Assembly: GCA_946547205.1 (NCBI GenBank)
Contig: CAMNPA010000026.1
Location: forward strand, 1-9,274
Reading direction: 5' to 3'
From: an uncultured Selenomonadales bacterium
GTDB lineage: Bacteria; Bacillota; Negativicutes; Selenomonadales; Selenomonadaceae
Length of the DNA: 9,274 nucleotides
A model generated the notes under the pieces. That model did not search any database, was not told where the DNA came from, and worked only from the letters and a program-made list of their open reading frames with translations. Position numbers and translations under genes: made by a program. Of the stretch, positions 1 through 5,099 are shown piece after piece. Position 1 is the first letter of the stretch. Each line of letters begins with the position of its first letter.

Positions 1-3000
1 TGGTCAAATAATCGACATCAGCGACGGCGCGACGATTCAAAATGTCGGCGGCGCGGAAATTGTTCAGACTGATTCGGACGGCGAGTTTGCATTTAAAGAT
101 AACGTTGCACCGTTCACGGTCAGCGGCGATGATTCCGTTGCGCTCGAGATGGATTCGACTGCGGACGCAAAAGTTGTCGGCGTGAAAAATTTCGACGTTG
201 GCACGATTGCGGGCGCGCTGAGCACGGTCGCGATTAACGGCGTCAACATCGACATCAGCGGCGACGACGACAATTTGTTCAGCTACTCGACGGACGGCAT
301 CAATTCGACGCTCGGAGCGGTCGGCGGCTCTTCGGTTGAAATAAACGGTGTCGGCGGCGCAAGCGTCGTGCAGGTTGAGAGCGACGGGCAATATAATTTC
401 TTCGACAACCAAAAATTCACGTTGAGCGGCGGCGATGACGAAGTCAACTTCAAACTCGACAATGAAAACGTCACGGCGATTGAAAATCTCGATGAGACGG
501 TGACGGGCGATTTCCGCACTGAAATTAAAGTGAACGACTCCGCGATTCAAGTCGGCGGCGATTCTTCGATTGCGGTTGCCAACGACGGCGAAAAACTCGT
601 TATCAGCGGCTTGACGGGCGGCGCAAGTGTCGTGAAGGCGGACGGCGTGAGCAGCGCGTTCACGGATTCGGACGGCGATTTCACGTTCGCGGACGGAAAA
701 ATTTTCAACGTTGCGGGCGATTCTGACGGCGTCGAATTCAAGCTTGACGGTGCAGGCAATGTTGTCGGCGTTGAAGATTTGGACAGCGGCGCAACACTTC
801 GCGGCGACTTTGACGGTTTGATGATTAACGGGCAAAAGATTGACATCAGCGGCGATTCGGACGGCTTCGGCATTGTCGGCAGTGACAGCGGCATTAGTCA
901 AATCATCGACATGAGCGAGAATTCAACGGTGCACAACGCAGGCGGCGCGAGTGAACTTTTGACTGACACGGACGGAACTTTCTGGTTCGAGAGCGGCGAT
1001 GTCAAGTTCAAGGTCACGGGCGACAGTGCGGTCGAATTCATCAGCGACGGCGTGAATAAAATTAGCGGCGTGAAAAATCTCAACGGCTGGATTGAGACTG
1101 ACAGCGAGATTTTCGCGAACGGATTCAGCGTCAACGGTCAAACTGTGCAAATCGACGGCGACGAAGGCACGCTCTCAATTCACGGCGTTAACGATACTTC
1201 AATCGACACGATTAGCGGCGTCGGAAGTTCTGACGGCGTGACAATCACATCAACCGGCGGAGCAAGCGTCATCACCACGGACATTGCGGGCACGTTTGAA
1301 TTCAACAACCAGAAGTTCACGACGAGCGGCGATTCAATCGTAACGTTCGGGCTTGAAAATGATAACGTCACGTCAATCAGCGAACTAAGCGGCACAGTCA
1401 GCGGCACGTTTGCCGGCGGCGTCAACGTCAACGACAACACAATCAAAGTCACCGGCGACAGCAGCGTTGAAGTTATCGGCGACAACGACAGCGCGGTATC
1501 GGCTCTCGGCGACGTGAACGCCAACTCGACTGTCGACGCGTGGAGCTCTGCCAAACAAATCAGCGTCGTTGGCAGCGGCGAATTCACATTCATCGGCAAT
1601 GACGGCGTCACGCAGAAATTCACGGGCGACGACTTCGACGGCAACTTCACATTCACTGCCATTGACGACAGCACGATAACCGGCATCAGCGAATTTGAAA
1701 ACGGCACGGTCACATTCGACACGGCGACCACTGCGCTTGATGTCAACGACCAAAGCTTGACGTTCGACACGACCGAAGACGTTACGCTTAAGATTGTCGA
1801 CAGCTCGGTTAGCGGCGTGAGCGGCGTCACCGGTTCGGTTGACGGTCTCATTAATGCGACTGTCTACGGCTCAAGCGGCGTAACAAACATCACCGTCAAC
1901 GACAAACCGATTGAAGTCATTGACCGCGATGAAAAGTTCAACGTCGTTGTTCATGATGAAACGGCTGATTACGTTTACGACGTGCAAGGCGCGGCAACCG
2001 TCAACGTTGAAAATGCGTCCGTCAAAGTCGACGACACCGATAGCAACTACGATTATCTTATCGGCGGCAAAAATTACGGTCTCGACGACAGCAAAGACGA
2101 AAACGACGGCTTCACCTTCACAACAGACGGCGATAAACAGATGACTGGCGTTTACAGTCTCGAAGGCGGCGTAGTTGTTGATGACGGCAACGCAACGCTC
2201 AACGTCAACGGCGACGATATTGAAGTCGCGGGAGCATCTTCACCCGTGACAATCGGCACGAACGGCAAAAATATCACTGACGTAAAGGGACTTACCAGCG
2301 GCTCAAATGTCAAAGGCGATCTTGACAACGCGGCAATTCAAATGCCCGGCTCCGACGGCGATACTCCTTCAACGTTGACTGTCAACGATAAGACTTACGA
2401 GCTCATTGACGACACCGACGGCGTTACAATTCAACCTGTAAGCAACGGCGGCATTGTCAGCGGGCTTGACGACGAGAAGAAGTTGAAAGTTTCGGAAGGC
2501 GTTTACACCGTCAACAGCCACGACTTCACGAAGCAATACGGCACGTTGACCGACGGCACTTACATTATCGGCACCAAGAACGAGAGCGATGCTTACATTT
2601 ACGGCGACCCGACGAAAGATCTACTCGTGCGCAAATCCACTCCGATTCTTCACGGCACGGACGACGGCTTTAACATTGAAGACCTCACTTATTCGCCAAA
2701 CGATTGGATAGCGGCTTCGACTGCTGCTTGGACGAAAGACGTTACCGACACGATAACGGGCAGCGGTTACAACTTCGACAGACCGCTTGAGATTTCTCTT
2801 GACAACAGCACCGGCAGTGAAACGCAGGACTTCGACTTGAGCGGCTATCCGGCGGTCAGCAAGAAGATTAATCTCGTCAACGGCGATCAAAACGTCACAT
2901 TCGGCGGCGGCTACGGAAACATTGCTCACGTTCAAAGCGACGCGACGGGCAATAAGGTCATTCAACTTGCAGACAGCACTCACGGCGATGTTGCCATCGT

Positions 3001-5008
3001 CGACAGCAGCAGCGGAACGGTCTCAATCATCGGCGGTGCAGGCAATGATTCAATCTTCGTTCGCGACAGTGCACCTGTAACCGTCAACATGAGCAACGGC
3101 GGCGCAGACATGCTCCTGGCTTTTGCAAGAGCAAATTCACGTATCACGGTTGAAGGCTACGACGAATCAACGGGCGCGGCAATTCGCGTTGAAGAATATG
3201 CTTCAAGTGTTATGGCTGATGCTATCGTTGACGGCGTTGTTGAGTTCGGCGACGGTATCGTTAAGATTCACACGGACGAAGGCGAGACGTTGATTGACAT
3301 CGATCCCGAAAATCTTTCCGCAACGGACGGCTGGATTGTCAATCTGTTAAGCTACAAGAAAAATCCCGAAGAGAAAGTTGCAGTCGGATTCACGGGCAAA
3401 TACGGCGGACAAGTCGGCGACAGTGAACGCTCAACTCCGATTCTGCTCGTCGGCAACCATCTCGGCGATAAGAACGGCGGCTCAACACTCGTCGGCGGCA
3501 CGGGCAATGATACGGTTCTTGCGGGAGCGGACGACAGCATTAACGCGGGCGACGGTGCAAATCTCGTAAGCTTGCAGGCTGATTCGTCTCGCGGCGGAGC
3601 AATCGTCAACATCGGCGACGGCTTCACGACGATAACCGGCATGAACAACACGCTTGACGACGAAACCGGCGACATCCTCGAAATTTACGGCGTTGACGTT
3701 TCGACGACGACTTTCAAGCTCAAAGACAGCAACTTGATTATCAACGGCGACGACTTCAGAGCGACGATTCTCGACGCTGACACGTTAAGCGGCAACTACA
3801 CGACGCAACTCATTCGCGACACTGAAAATGAGCAACTCTATCGCGCGGCAATCGGTGCGGAAAACAGCACAATCAACGTCACGGACGACGACACGCCAAA
3901 TGTTTTCCTCGGCGACAAAACCAAAGTTGACTTCACCAAGTTCACGGGCGACATGCTCATTGACCTTGAGAGTGATTGGAGCGAAAACTGCTACATCAAC
4001 GGCGAACGCGTCTATCTGCAAGGCGTCAATCAACTTGAGGCAGGCGAAGGCACCGCGATATTCAAAGGCTCCGACGAGAACGAGACGTTGACGGCAGGAA
4101 TCGGCAATGCGTCACTTTACGGCGACGGCGGCAGAAACTTGCTCGAAGGTTACACCGGCTCCGATAAGCAAGGTCGTACAACGTTCGTCGTGCTCGGCGT
4201 CAACGACAACGCTTACAACGTCATCACGGGCTTTAAATTCATCACCGATAAGAACTTCAACGCCACCGCCGATGAAATTGAAATCGACATCGAATATAAC
4301 CACGTCAGCGACGTTAAAGTTGTCAACGGCACCGATTTACAAATTGAAGTTCGCAACGCCAACAACGAGCATCCCGAAACGGCGATTATCAAAGGCGCGG
4401 TCAATTCCAACGGCTACGGCAAAGACTTCAACATCAGCGGCGCGGTTGCTCAAGTCGGCGTCGATAAGCTCAACGTCGACACCTACGCGGACTTCTACGT
4501 TGCGACCGGCTCAAACGCGACTGTCACTGTTGATAAATCCGTTGAAGGCTCCGTAAGCGTATGGCTTGACGATCCCGACAGCGGCAAGACGTTTGCGGGC
4601 GACATCAAAGTTATTGACGCGAAGAATACAAGTGCAAATGCTGAACTCGCGGGCAACAATCTCGACAACGTCATCTGCGCGGGCAAAGGCGATAACAGCT
4701 TGTGGGGCGGCTTCGGCGGCAATGATTCACTCGTCGGCGGCAGCGGCAACGATACGTTCGTTTATCTGCTCGGCAACGGCAATGACACGATTCAAAGCGC
4801 GACTTCGGGCGACACGGTCATTCTCGGCGACATCACGATTGATCAAATTCAAGCGGCGAACATCAACGGCAACGTCGTTCTCAACATGGCGGACGGCGGC
4901 AGACTTACCGTTGAAGACGGCAGGAACGTTGAATTCAAAGTCAGCAACGGCAACGGCGGATTCGACACCTACAAGCTCAACAACAATCGCCAATTTGAAC
5001 AAAAGTAA
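1..5008 (+). CDS. Giant repeat-rich RTX-type surface or secreted protein, 5' end missing
   Basis: The reading frame is open from the first complete codon (position 2) to TAA at 5006-5008, giving 1668 codons with no start in view. The ATG at 149 is internal, because the repeat pattern continues upstream of it. The protein is rich in Asp, Asn, Gly, Ser, Thr and Val, acidic, and has only two visible Cys. Order of parts: tandem units of about 100 residues (nt 47 to about 1860); a degenerate region with V-N-G/D-x-x-I/Y motifs (about 1860-2500); a less repetitive core (about 2600-3480); RTX-like blocks (3032, 3491-3574, 4646-4795); and a short C-terminal tail. RTX nonapeptides of the form GGxGxDxUx bind calcium in type I-secreted proteins, so export across a diderm envelope and an extracellular or surface role are inferred. 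There is no LPXTG motif, catalytic motif or transmembrane segment in the visible part. The true function (adhesin, surface layer or other) is unknown. The gene ends in a strong terminator. Confidence 0.8.
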   Translation, partial: GQIIDISDGATIQNVGGAEIVQTDSDGEFAFKDNVAPFTVSGDDSVALEMDSTADAKVVGVKNFDVGTIAGALSTVAINGVNIDISGDDDNLFSYSTDGINSTLGAVGGSSVEINGVGGASVVQVESDGQYNFFDNQKFTLSGGDDEVNFKLDNENVTAIENLDETVTGDFRTEIKVNDSAIQVGGDSSIAVANDGEKLVISGLTGGASVVKADGVSSAFTDSDGDFTFADGKIFNVAGDSDGVEFKLDGAGNVVGVEDLDSGATLRGDFDGLMINGQKIDISGDSDGFGIVGSDSGISQIIDMSENSTVHNAGGASELLTDTDGTFWFESGDVKFKVTGDSAVEFISDGVNKISGVKNLNGWIETDSEIFANGFSVNGQTVQIDGDEGTLSIHGVNDTSIDTISGVGSSDGVTITSTGGASVITTDIAGTFEFNNQKFTTSGDSIVTFGLENDNVTSISELSGTVSGTFAGGVNVNDNTIKVTGDSSVEVIGDNDSAVSALGDVNANSTVDAWSSAKQISVVGSGEFTFIGNDGVTQKFTGDDFDGNFTFTAIDDSTITGISEFENGTVTFDTATTALDVNDQSLTFDTTEDVTLKIVDSSVSGVSGVTGSVDGLINATVYGSSGVTNITVNDKPIEVIDRDEKFNVVVHDETADYVYDVQGAATVNVENASVKVDDTDSNYDYLIGGKNYGLDDSKDENDGFTFTTDGDKQMTGVYSLEGGVVVDDGNATLNVNGDDIEVAGASSPVTIGTNGKNITDVKGLTSGSNVKGDLDNAAIQMPGSDGDTPSTLTVNDKTYELIDDTDGVTIQPVSNGGIVSGLDDEKKLKVSEGVYTVNSHDFTKQYGTLTDGTYIIGTKNESDAYIYGDPTKDLLVRKSTPILHGTDDGFNIEDLTYSPNDWIAASTAAWTKDVTDTITGSGYNFDRPLEISLDNSTGSETQDFDLSGYPAVSKKINLVNGDQNVTFGGGYGNIAHVQSDATGNKVIQLADSTHGDVAIVDSSSGTVSIIGGAGNDSIFVRDSAPVTVNMSNGGADMLLAFARANSRITVEGYDESTGAAIRVEEYASSVMADAIVDGVVEFGDGIVKIHTDEGETLIDIDPENLSATDGWIVNLLSYKKNPEEKVAVGFTGKYGGQVGDSERSTPILLVGNHLGDKNGGSTLVGGTGNDTVLAGADDSINAGDGANLVSLQADSSRGGAIVNIGDGFTTITGMNNTLDDETGDILEIYGVDVSTTTFKLKDSNLIINGDDFRATILDADTLSGNYTTQLIRDTENEQLYRAAIGAENSTINVTDDDTPNVFLGDKTKVDFTKFTGDMLIDLESDWSENCYINGERVYLQGVNQLEAGEGTAIFKGSDENETLTAGIGNASLYGDGGRNLLEGYTGSDKQGRTTFVVLGVNDNAYNVITGFKFITDKNFNATADEIEIDIEYNHVSDVKVVNGTDLQIEVRNANNEHPETAIIKGAVNSNGYGKDFNISGAVAQVGVDKLNVDTYADFYVATGSNATVTVDKSVEGSVSVWLDDPDSGKTFAGDIKVIDAKNTSANAELAGNNLDNVICAGKGDNSLWGGFGGNDSLVGGSGNDTFVYLLGNGNDTIQSATSGDTVILGDITIDQIQAANINGNVVLNMADGGRLTVEDGRNVEFKVSNGNGGFDTYKLNNNRQFEQK
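47..1865 (+). repeat. Tandem array of about 100-residue protein repeat units, each with two half-units
   Basis: Units begin at a Gly-Gly-Ala (or Ser-Ser-Ala) motif at nt 47, 353, 617, 941, 1256 and 1544, giving spacings of 102, 88, 108, 105 and 96 codons. Each unit reads roughly G-G-A-x-x-V, then D-x-D-G-x-F-x-F, F-x-V-x-G-D-x-x-V-x-F, N-V-x-x-V-x-x-L, V-x-G, then I-N-G-x-x-I-x-I-x-G-D. The Gly-Asp marker occurs at nt 125, 260, 431, 557, 716, 851, 1019, 1157, 1328 and 1454. Spacing alternates between 42-46 and 53-57 codons, so each unit contains two related halves. In the third unit both halves carry the same GDSDG. The sixth unit (from 1544) is degenerate, its second marker being replaced by Thr-Glu. 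The pattern of alternating hydrophobic residues suggests short beta strands and a stalk-like fold, which is inference. Confidence 0.8.
1866..2500 (+). repeat. Degenerate continuation of the half-unit repeat
   Basis: This is part of the giant protein. Single half-unit cores recur without the regular two-part order: T-V-N-D-K-P-I-E-V near 1893, N-V-N-G-D-D-I-E-V near 2204 and T-V-N-D-K-T-Y-E-L near 2377. They are followed by stretches such as I-T-D-V-K-G-L or I-V-S-G-L, which match the V-x-x-V-x-x-L segment of the upstream units. The Gly-Asp marker is mostly lost. It is read here as diverged copies of the same module leading into the core region. Boundaries are approximate. Confidence 0.45.
3491..3574 (+). 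repeat. RTX-like calcium-binding block, internal
   Basis: This segment of the giant protein contains a canonical RTX nonapeptide, GGTGNDTVL, from nt 3494, followed by looser Gly/Asp-rich turns (A-G-A-D-D-S-I, then A-G-D-G-A-N-L-V). A separate nonapeptide, GGAGNDSIF, lies at 3032-3058. Known RTX nonapeptides form a calcium-binding beta roll with consensus GGxGxDxUx. Only one full match is present in this block, so calcium binding is plausible but not assured. Confidence 0.6.
4646..4795 (+). repeat. C-terminal RTX calcium-binding block
   Basis: About 50 residues in the giant protein carry successive RTX-type turns: A-G-N-N-L-D-N-V-I, A-G-K-G-D-N-S-L, G-G-F-G-G-N-D-S-L, the canonical GGSGNDTFV at 4736-4762, and G-N-G-N-D-T-I. 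About 70 residues follow to the C-terminus, the usual place of an uncleaved type I secretion signal in RTX proteins. Type I export is inferred from this layout; no transporter genes are in the window. Confidence 0.72.
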
Positions 5009-5034
5009 GAACCAGGCTCTATAAAATTCAGTAC

Positions 5035-5063
5035 TTGAAAAAAGTTTTCAGTGGTTGTAAATT
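5035..5063 (+). promoter_or_regulatory. Candidate copA promoter overlapping the terminator hairpin
   Basis: TTGAAA (5035-5040) is followed after a 17-bp spacer by TAAATT (5058-5063), a fair sigma-70 type -35 and a weak -10 (4 of 6). Initiation would fall near 5070, inside the right arm of the hairpin, giving a leader of about 30 nt. An alternative is TTGAAC (4995-5000) with TATAAA (5020-5025), but its 19-bp spacer is poor and it would place the whole terminator in the copA leader. Both are visual matches only. The gap has no other obvious place for a copA promoter. Confidence 0.25.
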
Positions 5064-5084
5064 ATTACAGCCACTATTTTTTTT
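5050..5084 (+). terminator. Strong intrinsic terminator after the giant repeat gene
   Basis: The left arm AGTGGTTGTAA (5050-5060) pairs with the right arm TTACAGCCACT (5065-5075) over 11 bp with one G-T wobble. The loop is ATTA, and an A plus eight T residues follow (5077-5084). It lies 41 bp after the stop codon of the repeat gene. The T run ends directly before the copA Shine-Dalgarno, so the same hairpin may affect copA transcription. Confidence 0.88.
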
Positions 5085-5093
5085 GGAAGTGAT
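5085..5093 (+). promoter_or_regulatory. Ribosome binding site that fixes the copA GTG start
   Basis: GGAAGTGAT matches the anti-Shine-Dalgarno complement GGAGGTGAT at eight of nine positions. It ends 6 nt before GTG at 5100. The only nearby ATG (5092) lies inside this element and in another frame, which supports GTG 5100 as the start. Confidence 0.7.
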
Positions 5094-5099
5094 GACTTT

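Noticed and set aside
149..151. ATG as the start of the giant repeat protein
   Set aside because: The frame is open to the left edge and the first repeat unit (marker at nt 47, Gly-Asp at 125) lies upstream of this ATG, so it is an internal Met. No Shine-Dalgarno precedes it.
1180..1851. Long antisense open frame (223 codons) inside the repeat gene, and similar ones at 547-894 and 2621-2983
   Set aside because: Low-complexity products rich in Ser, Pro, Thr, Leu and Val, as expected from reading GGC, GAC and AAC-rich codons backwards. No domain and no ribosome binding site.
1..5008. CRISPR array or DNA-level satellite in the GGCGGC-rich region
   Set aside because: The repetition is at protein level with variable spacing and diverged DNA. 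There are no identical direct repeats with uniform spacers.
4107..5024. Two same-strand open frames (4107-4556 and 4566-5024) overlapping the repeat gene
   Set aside because: Ser, Thr, Ala and Arg-rich translations without any motif. They mirror the codon bias of the main frame, which carries clear RTX motifs.
5050..5075. CopY, CsoR or CueR operator in front of copA
   Set aside because: The dyad has TGTA before TACA, the reverse of the CopY box TACAnnTGTA, and lacks the G/C tracts of CsoR and the CueR dyad. A metal-regulator site cannot be assigned from it.
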